NCBI GenBank assembly: GCA_020635825.1
Contig: JACJZA010000030.1
Location: 1 to 23,454 of the forward strand
DNA from: Flavobacteriales bacterium
GTDB taxonomy: Bacteria; Bacteroidota; Bacteroidia; Flavobacteriales_E; Vicingaceae
DNA length: 23,454 nt
Reading direction: 5' to 3'
Shown: positions 1-9,000 of the stretch, piece by piece
How positions within the stretch are numbered: the first letter of the stretch is position 1
How the letters are laid out: each line of letters opens with the position of its first letter
Position numbers and translations under genes: made by a program
The notes under the pieces: generated by a model
Told to the model about the DNA's origin: nothing
The model's input: only the letters and a program-made list of their open reading frames with translations
Databases searched by the model: none

Positions 1-46
1 CTACGTAAAAGTATTCAATTATTATGGAGGTGTTAAATCCTCATAT
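1..46 (+). repeat. Direct repeat copy A (399-bp period)
   Basis: Bases 1-46 are identical to bases 400-445. Both encode the peptide YVKVFNYYGGVKSSY near the end of a 133-residue protein repeat. The similarity runs on, less perfectly, to the FDICV motif. The copy is cut by the window edge, so more units may lie to the left. Confidence 0.9.
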
Positions 47-751
47 AGCAGTTTTGATATTTGTGTATGGGGTATTCCTAAACCACCTAATAATGATTGT
101 AGTAATGCAATAAACTTAATTGCCGGTACTTCTTGCACTTATACTTCAGGAACACTTTTAGGTTCCAATCAATCAACTAGCCCATGTATTGGGACAGGAG
201 GAGATATGGATGTGTGGTATAAGTTTGTTGCAACAACTGATTCTCTCACAATAAAGGTTAATCCCAATTCAAATTTGAATATAGCTTTTGAAATATTAGA
301 TGGTAGTTGTAGTGGAAGTAGTTTACTATGTGAAAATGATTGGTCAACAGGAAGTACAGAAAGTTATACGAACAATAATTTTATTATAGGAAATACATAC
401 TACGTAAAAGTATTCAATTATTATGGAGGTGTTAAATCCTCATATGGTAGTTTTGATATTTGTGTATATGGAAATGTGAGTCACTCAACATCTCAACCAA
501 AAATATTTGGAAAAGAAAGTTCAGTAAAAATTTACCCTAACCCAACCTCTTCCATAGTAAATATTGAATTTCCTTACACTGCCAAAACTTATCAAATAAT
601 TGATTTAACAGGTAGAGTGATCTCTCAGGATAAAACCTCAGGTGCAATTCAAAAAGTAGATTTAAGTAACTACCAAAATGGAACTTATTTGTTTAAAATA
701 TTAGGTACAAACAATGAAACAATCGCAATGAAAAAAATAATAAAACAATAA
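2..751 (+). CDS. T9SS-exported repeat protein, 3' end (5' truncated by window)
   Basis: The reading frame is open from base 2, so the gene starts outside the window and 249 codons are visible. An in-frame ATG at 206 falls inside a repeat (GGDMDVWYKF) and is not a credible start. The visible protein holds the end of one repeat, one complete repeat of about 133 residues (NDCSNAINL, then DVWYKFVA, then YYVKVFNYYGG and FDICVYG), and a C-terminal type A T9SS sorting domain of about 75 residues (IYPNPTSS, LTGRVI, NGTYLFKI, KKIIKQ). The DVWYKF-containing repeats resemble beta-sandwich, pre-peptidase-C-like domains common in secreted Bacteroidota proteins; this is inferred from pattern only. The T9SS tail predicts export across the outer membrane and surface attachment or release. 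Function is unknown: the N-terminus, where any enzyme domain would lie, is missing. The gene 14 bp downstream may be co-transcribed. Confidence 0.85.
   Translation, partial: YVKVFNYYGGVKSSYSSFDICVWGIPKPPNNDCSNAINLIAGTSCTYTSGTLLGSNQSTSPCIGTGGDMDVWYKFVATTDSLTIKVNPNSNLNIAFEILDGSCSGSSLLCENDWSTGSTESYTNNNFIIGNTYYVKVFNYYGGVKSSYGSFDICVYGNVSHSTSQPKIFGKESSVKIYPNPTSSIVNIEFPYTAKTYQIIDLTGRVISQDKTSGAIQKVDLSNYQNGTYLFKILGTNNETIAMKKIIKQ
400..445 (+). repeat. Direct repeat copy B (399-bp period)
   Basis: Second copy of the 46-bp identical segment at bases 1-46. The spacing of exactly 399 bp (133 codons) marks a tandemly duplicated protein domain. Identity at synonymous positions suggests recent duplication or gene conversion. 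Confidence 0.9.
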
Positions 752-765
752 ACCCTTAAAATTTG

Positions 766-1743
766 ATGATGATGAAAAATTTATTTAAAACTTTATTAGT
801 GGCTTTTTTAGCTCAAAATTACATAGCTCAAAACACTTCAAACTTAGTGGTGTTTTCTGAGCAAGGTGAACAATTCTATTTAATAGTAAATGGAGTTCGT
901 CAAAACGAAAATCCTGAAACTAACATAAAAGTTGAAGGGTTAAACGCAGAATATTATTACACAAAAGTAATATTTGTTGACACCACTATTCCTAGTTTAG
1001 AGAAAAAAATGCTTCAAGTGAGAGATGCAGAAAGTCAATTTGCTGAGGTGACCTACGCAATAATGCAAAATAAAAAAGGAGAGTATAAAATGAGATGGCG
1101 AACTGCTGTGCCAATTGCTCAAGCACCTCCAGCTACAGAACAAGTGAGAGTAATTAGATATACTACTGTTCCTAAGCCTCCCATAGGTATTGTAACTGTA
1201 TCACAAACTACAACCACAACTACCCAAACAGGAACAACAGGCGAAAGTGTAAACCTAAATATGAATGTTGATGGAGTAAGTTTAGGTGTAGGAATTAATG
1301 TAAATGACGGAATGGGAGTAGGTACTACTACAACTACCCAAACTACTACCGTAACTTCTAGTTCAACTACAGTTTCTAATGGGGCTGATATAATCATTGT
1401 TGATGAGCCAGGTACTCCAGAGTTACCTGGTTATGATGGCGCAATAGGTTGTGATGGATTGCCCATGACTGATACAGACTTTGCTAAGGCAAAACAAAGT
1501 ATTGAGGCAAAAGATTTTTCTGAAAGTAGGTTAACTCTTGCTAAGCAAATAGCAAATTCTAATTGTTTAAGAGCCGAGCAAGTAAAACAAATTATGGAAT
1601 TATTTGATTTTGAAAACACTAAACTAGAATTTGCAAAATATGCATATAGCAGAACTTATGACATTGGTAATTATTATCAAGTGAATGATGCTTTCGATTT
1701 TGAATCTTCTGTAGATGAACTTAACGAGTATATAAATCAATAA
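766..1743 (+). CDS. Secreted DUF4476 protein with threonine-rich linkers
   Basis: Codons 763-774 read TTG-ATG-ATG-ATG. I start at the first ATG (766); 769 and 772 are equally possible and change only the first two residues. The N-terminus (MKNLFKTLLVAFLAQNYIAQ) looks like a signal peptide. Residues of about 20-125 form an uncharacterised region. Two Thr-rich stretches (bases 1204-1242 and 1321-1372) flank a short Gly/Val/Asn segment. The last 100 residues fit DUF4476: IGCDGLPM, then FAKAKQSI, EQVKQIMELFDFE, KLEFAKYAYSRTYD and NYYQVNDAF. DUF4476 is a helical C-terminal domain frequent in Bacteroidota exported proteins and has no assigned biochemical function. There is no T9SS tail, so the protein is probably periplasmic or outer-membrane associated. 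It starts 14 bp after the preceding stop codon, so the two may share a transcript. Confidence 0.82.
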   Translation: MMMKNLFKTLLVAFLAQNYIAQNTSNLVVFSEQGEQFYLIVNGVRQNENPETNIKVEGLNAEYYYTKVIFVDTTIPSLEKKMLQVRDAESQFAEVTYAIMQNKKGEYKMRWRTAVPIAQAPPATEQVRVIRYTTVPKPPIGIVTVSQTTTTTTQTGTTGESVNLNMNVDGVSLGVGINVNDGMGVGTTTTTQTTTVTSSSTTVSNGADIIIVDEPGTPELPGYDGAIGCDGLPMTDTDFAKAKQSIEAKDFSESRLTLAKQIANSNCLRAEQVKQIMELFDFENTKLEFAKYAYSRTYDIGNYYQVNDAFDFESSVDELNEYINQ

Positions 1744-1823
1744 AATTGATAGGTAGATGATATTAAAAACACTACAATTCTGAGAACTTTCATGAAGTAA
1801 AAAGATTGTGGTTCATCATCAAA

Positions 1824-1853
1824 AAAAAACACCTCAAAAATGAGGTGTTTTTT
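1824..1853. terminator. Bidirectional intrinsic terminator
   Basis: A perfect 13-bp stem (arms 1824-1836 and 1841-1853) encloses an AAAA loop. The core is ACACCTCA/TGAGGTGT, with an A-run on the left and a T-run on the right. It therefore has a U-tract on both strands. It lies between two convergent genes (stops at 1743 and 1893) and can serve both. Confidence 0.9.
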
Positions 1854-1892
1854 ATATTAAATAAACTAAACAAATATAATTCAGTCTCTTTT

Positions 1893-3131
1893 TTACTTTA
1901 TCACAAGTTTTTTGGTAAGTTCTCCTGAAGTGCTTGATACTTTAACTAAGTAAATTCCTCTTTTAAAACTGGTAACATCTAACTTAAGTGCTCCTTTTAA
2001 ATTCTCTTGATAAACTTTCTCTCCAAGTAAATTTATTATGGTTAATCTTGCAGAATTTGTTCCAGATAATTTAAACTGAACAACCTCATTTGCTGGATTT
2101 GGAAACATACTAAAGTTAACTTCTTCAACTTCATTTATACTAGCAGGACTTAATAAACCACTTCTTTGGTTTTGAAGTACACTTCTCATAAAATTTGCTT
2201 GATCTTTTGTAAATGAATTTTGACATTGATCATCAGAATAATCCATATAATTCTCTACCATATCGGGTAAGTCTCCTGCACCATCATTACAGGTGTTTTT
2301 AGTTTTAACACAATCAAATTGGCTTTCAGAGTCTGTTGTTGGGGTATCATTTAATCCGTCATCTTGAGTACAATCTCCATCTCCCCAAATGTGTCTTAAT
2401 CCAAGATAGTGCCCAACTTCATGAACAGCAGTTCTTCCATGAAATATTTGCCCTCCAAGATTAGTATTAGGCCCAAACCCTCTATAATCAATTACAACAC
2501 CATCAACATTTGGATCAGAGGGGGTAGAACCAGCTGGCCAATTTGGTAATCCTGCAGGTGGGTAAGCGTAACCTAATAAAAAACCACCTTGTAAATTTCC
2601 AACCCAAATATTTAAATAGTTACTTGTATTCCATGCATCACTTCCTCCTGCTGAGCTTTTTTTAATATCATCATATAAACTTGTAAAACTAAGGTTAAAA
2701 TCAGTAGTTGTTTGCACCCTTTCTACATGCACTAAATTAAATTGAATATTAGGATTTCCAGCAATGGGCTGAAGTATTGATCTTAAATTAACAGTATCAG
2801 CATTTTGGCGTGCATAATCTCTATTTAAAATATCAATTTGGTCATTAATATCTTGTGTACTTATATTCTCAGCAGAATTCTTCCAAACAATATGAACCAC
2901 AACAGGAATTGTAAGTGTGACACCACTTCTTATTCCCATTTGATTCTTAGCTTTATTAAAGCTTTCATTAACTGCTTCAGAAAAACCTGGATGATTATTT
3001 TCCATTACATCCATAACCAATTTGTGGTCATTAACTATTCCTGTGTTTCCAACTTTATAATCATCAATATTGATTTGCCCAATTGTTGATCCGGCTATAA
3101 AGAATGAGAGAATTAATGCTTTTATTTTCAC
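1893..3131 (-). CDS. Secreted pappalysin-like (M43B) zinc metalloprotease with T9SS tail
   Basis: A secreted endopeptidase of the metzincin M43B (pappalysin/cytophagalysin) family. Residues 1-19 look like a signal peptide. The zinc-binding motif HEVGHYLGLRH sits at 237-247: His237, His241 and His247 as ligands and Glu238 as the general base. The Met-turn is NYMDY (294-298, Met296). Cysteines at 254, 274, 281 and 303 around the active site suggest disulfides. The tail from about residue 338 (SMFPNPANEV, LLGEKV, GIYLVKV, TKKLVIK) is a type A T9SS sorting domain, so it should be exported to the surface or medium. The start is GTG at 3131: an in-frame stop lies a few codons upstream, there is no ATG between, and GTG places the signal peptide at the very N-terminus. 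The substrate cannot be read from sequence. The length (412 aa) is normal for a one-domain member. Confidence 0.93.
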   Translation of the reverse strand: MKIKALILSFFIAGSTIGQINIDDYKVGNTGIVNDHKLVMDVMENNHPGFSEAVNESFNKAKNQMGIRSGVTLTIPVVVHIVWKNSAENISTQDINDQIDILNRDYARQNADTVNLRSILQPIAGNPNIQFNLVHVERVQTTTDFNLSFTSLYDDIKKSSAGGSDAWNTSNYLNIWVGNLQGGFLLGYAYPPAGLPNWPAGSTPSDPNVDGVVIDYRGFGPNTNLGGQIFHGRTAVHEVGHYLGLRHIWGDGDCTQDDGLNDTPTTDSESQFDCVKTKNTCNDGAGDLPDMVENYMDYSDDQCQNSFTKDQANFMRSVLQNQRSGLLSPASINEVEEVNFSMFPNPANEVVQFKLSGTNSARLTIINLLGEKVYQENLKGALKLDVTSFKRGIYLVKVSSTSGELTKKLVIK

Positions 3132-3495
3132 ACGTATAAAATTTTGTAATTAAGATTAAAAATGTGTTATTTAATTTATTCACCCCCCTTTATGGGGCTC
3201 AATAATAAATTACCCAAATGGGTATTTTATAAATACTAAATTAAATAATTGGCTTAAAAGTAAGCTTTTATGATATTAAATTAAAGTATCTGCAAAAAGA
3301 TTATCAACTACATTTTAACAAAGCTAGCATTAATAAGCTACTCATTGCCTATACTTAATTAAATACTTTTAATTTGAAAATTAAATTGACTATGGTTTAC
3401 AGACGTCCTATTATAATTCTTTTAACATCCTCCTTAATCCTTTGTTAAGAAGGAACACGAATTTTTATTTTTTAAGGCATATATATAACTTTCAC
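3132..3495. other. Intergenic region with two small inverted repeats
   Basis: These 364 bp, AT-rich and without a credible gene, separate two - strand genes. They should hold the metalloprotease promoter, but no clear TAnnTTTG box stands out. Two compact symmetrical elements lie in the half nearer the protease: TACCCAAATGGGTA at 3211-3224 (6-bp arms, AA centre) and CCCC-TTTAT-GGGG at 3185-3197. Neither has a U-tract. Either could be an operator or a 5'-leader hairpin, but that is speculative. A weak imperfect hairpin at about 3428-3454 may lie in the 3' end of the oligopeptidase transcript. Confidence 0.5.
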
Positions 3496-5667
3496 CTATT
3501 CATTTACCAAACTAGTATTAGTATTGTAAAACATAAAGCTCCACTTGTCAGCAATTTCATCAATTTGCTTTGATAAGGGTTTTCCTGCTCCATGTCCTGC
3601 GTCAACATCAATTCTAATTAAAACAGGATTATCTCCAATATGATTTTCTTGAAGTGTTGCGGCAAATTTAAAAGAGTGTGCTGGTACAACTCTATCATCA
3701 TGATCGGCAGTAGTAACCATTGTTGCTGGATAGGTTGTTTCAGGCTTCACATTATGCAAAGGAGAATAACCATACAAGTATTCAAACATTTCTTTGCTTT
3801 GTTCGCTTGAGCCATACTCAGGCACCCAACCCCAGCCAACTGTAAACAAATGATATCGTAACATATCTAAAACTCCTACACATGGAAAAGCAACTTGACA
3901 TAAATCGGGTTTTTGAGTTATTACTGCACCAACTAATAAGCCTCCATTAGACCTTCCTTCTATAGCTAACTTTTCTTTGCACGTATATTTATTATCAATT
4001 AAATACTGGGCGGCAGCAATAAAATCGTCAAACACATTTTGTTTATTCATTAGCATTCCATCTTTATGCCACTCTTCTCCATATTCGGCTCCACCTCTTA
4101 AATTCGCAACTGCATAAACACCTCCATTCTCCAATAAAATCATATTTGAAGGACTAAACCATGGAGTAATGCTAATGTTAAAGCCTCCATAGCCATATAA
4201 TAATGTTGGGTTATTACCATTTAACTCTAATCCTTTTTTGTGAGTAATAAACATAGTAACATTAGTTCCATCTTTGCTCTTGTATGTTACTTGATTTGTT
4301 TCGTAGGCTGAAGGATCAAACTTTACATCAGGTTGAAAATACTGTTCACTCTTACCTGTTTCCACGTTATATTTAAATATGGTTGAAGGGTAAGTATATG
4401 AACTAAACGAATAAAATAAATCCTTGTCGTCTTTTTTCCCACTTAATCCCCCAGCACTTCCAATTGTAGGGAGTTCAATTTCTTTTTTATTGCTCCCGTC
4501 ATAATCTAATTGAAACAATTTTGAAGCAGCTTTTTCTAAATATTGAGCAAACAATTTACCTCCACCTGTTGAAACGGCACTTAAATAATGTTCACTTTCT
4601 GGAATTATAGTTTCCCAAGCAGCCTCATCCACATTATTTACATTAATTGCTACTAACTGATTGTTTGAAGCATTTTTATCGGTAAGCACATACAGTTTGC
4701 CATCAACATGATCAATTACATCACTCTTATTTTTAAAACCCGTAATTAGTGGTTTAAAATTTCCATCTGTTCCCATTTCTCTAAAATACAAATCGACTCC
4801 TTCTGTTCCATTTTGGACGTGTAGTATTAAATATTTCTCATCTTCAGTAACCCCCACAAAATGATATAATTTAGGATTATTCTCGTCTTCATAAATTAAC
4901 TTATCTGCTTCTTGGGTAGTTCCTAATTCGTGATAATAAACAGAATGTGAAACATTTTTTGCAGAGTATTCACTTCCTTCTTTAGGTGCTTCATAACCAC
5001 TATAAAAAAAGCCGTCTTTATCCCAAGATGCCCCAGTGAATTTTGCCCATTTTACTTTATCTTTAAATTCTTTATTTGTTGCTATTTCTCTCACTCTAAT
5101 TTCCTGCCAATCAGAACCCGCTTCTTGCCTTGAGTATGCAATATATTTATCATCAGGTGAGGCTCCTAACAAAGAAATAGCAACAATTCCTGTTTCCGAT
5201 TCTTTATTTGGATCAATAAAAACTTGTTCTTCTCCATCTTCACCCTTTTTGTAATAGTACACGCTTTGATCTTGTAATCCATCATTCTTTGTGTAAAAAT
5301 AATACTCACCAACTTTTCTAGGTGCAGATTGTTTAGGATAATTTAAAATCTCTTCAACTCTTGTTTTTATTTTATCTCTAAATGGAATTTGATTTAAGTA
5401 ACCAAAAGTAATTTCGTTTTGTTTTTTCACCCATTGTTTTGTTGCAGAAGATGTGTCATTTTCAAGCCACCTATACGGGTCATTAACTTCTGTTCCAAAA
5501 TAATTTTCTGTAACAGAATCTTTTTGTGTTTCAAAGTATTTTACTGGAATTACAGCTAGTTTTGTCTCTTTTGACTTATTATTATTCACTTCATTTTTAG
5601 AGTTTTCAACTGAGTTACAGGCTAATAAAATTACAACTATAACTGAATAGGAAATTAATTTATACAT
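3496..5667 (-). CDS. Prolyl oligopeptidase family (S9A) serine peptidase, lipoprotein
   Basis: A serine peptidase of family S9A that cleaves short peptides after proline. The N-terminus ends in a lipobox (VILLAC, Cys17), so the mature protein should be a lipoprotein in the periplasm or at the outer membrane. The order matches the family: an N-terminal segment with TEVNDPYRWLEND, a seven-bladed propeller region from about residue 110 to 460, and a C-terminal alpha/beta-hydrolase domain. The catalytic Ser is in GRSNGG (Ser573), the Asp in the TADHDDRVVP segment (about 655-658) and the His in DAGHGAG (His692). All triad motifs are intact, and 723 residues is a usual length. The start ATG at 5667 places the signal sequence exactly at the N-terminus. 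Upstream on the - strand TATATTTA (5685-5692) is a near-match to a Bacteroidota -7 box, too weak to call. A role in peptide scavenging is inferred. Confidence 0.95.
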   Translation of the reverse strand: MYKLISYSVIVVILLACNSVENSKNEVNNNKSKETKLAVIPVKYFETQKDSVTENYFGTEVNDPYRWLENDTSSATKQWVKKQNEITFGYLNQIPFRDKIKTRVEEILNYPKQSAPRKVGEYYFYTKNDGLQDQSVYYYKKGEDGEEQVFIDPNKESETGIVAISLLGASPDDKYIAYSRQEAGSDWQEIRVREIATNKEFKDKVKWAKFTGASWDKDGFFYSGYEAPKEGSEYSAKNVSHSVYYHELGTTQEADKLIYEDENNPKLYHFVGVTEDEKYLILHVQNGTEGVDLYFREMGTDGNFKPLITGFKNKSDVIDHVDGKLYVLTDKNASNNQLVAINVNNVDEAAWETIIPESEHYLSAVSTGGGKLFAQYLEKAASKLFQLDYDGSNKKEIELPTIGSAGGLSGKKDDKDLFYSFSSYTYPSTIFKYNVETGKSEQYFQPDVKFDPSAYETNQVTYKSKDGTNVTMFITHKKGLELNGNNPTLLYGYGGFNISITPWFSPSNMILLENGGVYAVANLRGGAEYGEEWHKDGMLMNKQNVFDDFIAAAQYLIDNKYTCKEKLAIEGRSNGGLLVGAVITQKPDLCQVAFPCVGVLDMLRYHLFTVGWGWVPEYGSSEQSKEMFEYLYGYSPLHNVKPETTYPATMVTTADHDDRVVPAHSFKFAATLQENHIGDNPVLIRIDVDAGHGAGKPLSKQIDEIADKWSFMFYNTNTSLVNE

Positions 5668-6051
5668 GGTACATTAAGTTTTTTTAAATATAAAAAGAAA
5701 TCTGAGAAGCTGTCTAAATTTTATTCATAACAGATGAGTGGATTTCAATAATTAGAGCTCTCTATGGGCATTTCAAAATAAAAAAGTTAGATTCAAGATA
5801 AAAAACTATCTCTTAGAATAGGTTAGTCAGTTTAATTCCCTTAAAAAATGAATCTTATTCAAAAATTAATGAAATAATGAGCTATTAGAATTGACTCTTT
5901 GAACAACAAAGGTTTTGCACACCAATATTTTTCAAATATTTCATTATTAACAAGTTATTAATATTAAGAAATAATATTTATTTAACATTAGATATTGCTT
6001 TCTAAAGTTAAAGCTTATACCTTTGCACCCTGAAAACTAAAAATCTAAAAG
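5668..6051. other. Divergent intergenic region
   Basis: These 384 bp, very AT-rich, lie between the divergent oligopeptidase and giant surface-protein genes. Apart from the promoter proposed at 5995-6025, I see no gene, no convincing structured RNA and no tRNA. Its length exceeds the needs of two promoters, so it could carry regulatory sites. Confidence 0.6.
5995..6025 (+). promoter_or_regulatory. Putative Bacteroidota sigma-A promoter for the giant surface protein
   Basis: TACCTTTG at 6018-6025 is an exact match to the Bacteroidota -7 consensus TAnnTTTG. A TTG at 5995-5997, 20 bp upstream, fits the -33 element spacing. Transcription would start near 6032 and leave a short A-rich leader of about 20 nt before the ATG at 6052, without a Shine-Dalgarno sequence. 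Confidence 0.65.
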
Positions 6052-9000
6052 ATGATTCTCAAAAAAACATTCATTGCATCAATTTTATTTCTATCATTCT
6101 TTAGCCAAAATATGGCTCAAAGCTGTCCTGACATTTTCATAAGTGAATATGTTGAAGGAACTTCTTTGAATAAAGCTCTTGAGCTATACAATCCTACCTC
6201 ATCAACTATTGATTTATCTCAATTAACTTTAAAAAGGTTTGAAAATGGAAGTCCTATTGCTACTGATGTTTTAAATCTTTTTGGAACACTTGCTCCTGGG
6301 CAAACCTTTTCAATTTGTGGAAATGGTGCTAATGCCACTCTAAAAGCTGCTTGTGATACAGCAGTTGCTAGTAATGTTTTTTCTTTTAACGGTAATGATG
6401 CTTTAGGATTATTTAGAGGAGTTGATACGCTTGATATTTTTGGTAAAATTGGTGAAGACCCTGGTTTATTTTGGTCTGGCGGAGGTGTAATTACTCAAGA
6501 TGTAACTTTAAGAAGAAAACCATCTATAATACAAGGAGTAAATAATAATCCTGCTACTTTTGACCCATCTTTAGAATGGCTTCAATTTAATGTTGATGAT
6601 TTTTCTGATATTGGAAGTCATACCGTTAATATATCTTCATATCCTATAGATAGCATATCCAACACTATTTGCCAAGGAGACACTTTAGTTTTTGGTTCTC
6701 AAAACTTAACTACTGCTGGCATTTATTTTGACACTACATTAAATGGCTTAGGCTGTGACAGCATTACTGTTCTAAATTTATCAATTGACACTTCTCAAAA
6801 TTGTGGCTTAATTGGAGATTGTGAAGATTTATTCATTTCTGAATATGTTGAAGGCTCTTCATTTAATAAAGCCTTAGAAATTTATAATCCTACTAATACC
6901 ATTATTAACCTTGCAGGTTATGAAGTAAAGGTATTCAATAACGGATCTAATACCCCAAATGCAATCATTGCATTAACAGGAAATGTAAATCCAAATGATG
7001 TTTATGTAATTGCTCATGGAAGTTCTGCTAACGCATTCCAAACTCAAGCTGATTTAATTTTTGGGTTAGGGTTTAATGGAAATGACGCCATTGCTCTTTT
7101 CAATCCTACTGGAGATACGCTTGATATTTTTGGTAAAATTGGTGAAGATCCTGGGTCTGCTGGTTGGAGTGGACTTACTGCAAACAATACATTGGTAAGA
7201 AAAAGTACTATTCAAAAAGGAGTTCAAAATAACCCTGCTACTTTTGATCCCAATATTGAATGGGATATTTTCCCAATTGATGACTCTGCTCACATTGGAA
7301 GTCATACGAGCATCTGTGCTGGTTGTCCAACTGTTTATGACACTATTAATGATACTATTTGCCAAGGAGATTCTATTGTATTTGGTGGCAATGCTATTTA
7401 TATTGCTGGTACTTATTTTGACACTATTACCAACAATGGTTGTGACACCATTACTCAATTAGATTTAGTTGTTAATCCAAATGTGATACCTACTATTTCT
7501 ATTTCAGCTAATGCTAATAGTGTTTGTCAAGGGCAAGGAATTAATTTCGCTAGTATTATCACTAATGGAGGTACTGCTCCTACTTATCAATGGAAAAAGA
7601 ATGGTAATAATGTAGGTACTGGTTTACCTACCTACAATTCTCCTGCTGCTAATACCAACAATGGTGATACTGTTTACTGTATTCTTACTTCTAATGAAGT
7701 TTGTGCGAATCCTAACCCTGTGAATTCTGATACTATTGTTGTTAAAGTTAACCCTGTTTACAATGATACTATTGCAGATACCATTTGTGTTGGTGACACA
7801 CTTGTTTTTGGAGGGCAGAACTTAACTGCTGCAGGAACATATTCTGACACCAGTTCTACTGCTGCCGGTTGTGACAGTATTACAACTATAAATCTTGCTA
7901 TTGATTCTAATTGTTGCCCAACCATATACCGAGACACTGCTGACTATCAATTCTGTATTGGTGATACGCTTACTCTTAATGGTAATATTATTACAACTAC
8001 TGGTACTTATTATGATACTATTAGTAATAATGGCTGTGATACCATTGACACTTACAACATTACATTTAATAGTCAAACTACTTATATTACTGACCTTACT
8101 ATTGATAACTGGGGGAGTGAAACCAACATTCTAATTTTTGACCTTAATGGTAACTTAATCAATTTTGCTTCTGGATTCCCCGATAATGCTCCTGGTAACA
8201 ACTATATTATTAACCACTGCTTAGTTGATTCTTGTATTGAGTATGTACTTTATGATTCGTTTGGAGACGGTTTTGCTTCTCCTGGACAAGCTATTCTTAC
8301 TAATGCAAATAATAGTACATTATTAGTGGCTAACTCTACTAACCATACTGGATTTATTTTTAGCGATACTGTATGTATTAATGATACTTGTGTTACTGTT
8401 TATGACACTTCTAATTACCAATTCTGCCAGGGAGATACTTTAACATTAAATGGTAACCCTATTACTACAACTGGTACTTATTATGATACTATTGGAAGCT
8501 TTGGTTGTGACACTATAAATGTGTATAACATAACCTTTAATAGCCAAGTTACTTACACTACTAACCTTACTATTGATAACTTTGGTTCTGAAACTAATAT
8601 TTTAATTTTTGACCTTAATGGTAACTTAATCAATTTTGCTAGTGGGTTCCCAGATAATGCTTCTGGAAATACTTATACTATTAATCACTGTCTAGTTGAC
8701 TCTTGTATTGAGTATATGCTTTATGATTCATTTGGAGACGGTTTCTTTGTTCCTGGACAAGCTATTGTTACTGATGCTAATGGTGATACTGTTTTAGCTG
8801 CTTCTGATACTAACCATACTGGTTTTATATTTAGCGATACTCTTTGTAACAACATTTGCACTATTTATGATACCATTTATGATACTATCTGTCAAGGTGA
8901 TACTATTGTTTTTGCTGGAAACCTTGTTTTCAATGCTGGTACTTATTACGATACAACTCAAGTAAATGGCTGTGATAGTATTTCTCAATTAAACTTAGCT

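Noticed and set aside
206..208. ATG as start of a complete short gene at the left edge
   Set aside because: The frame is open back to base 2 and encodes the same repeat motif, so the gene is truncated by the window and this Met is internal.
2838..3089. Small + strand open frame of 83 codons
   Set aside because: It lies wholly antisense to the metalloprotease N-terminal region, has a Cys/Asn/Ile-rich composition without a family, and shows no promoter.
3428..3454. Hairpin (CCTTAA...TTAAG...AAGG) as terminator of the prolyl oligopeptidase gene
   Set aside because: The stem is interrupted and no T-run follows on the - strand, so it does not meet the usual pattern.
7066..7458. Antisense open frame of 130 codons that recurs at 9283-9675 and 11500-11892
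   Set aside because: It is a shadow of the giant repeat gene: the recurrence at exactly 2217 bp comes from the DNA repeat, the composition is Ser/Asn/Ile-rich without any recognisable family, and the sense frame is fully explained.
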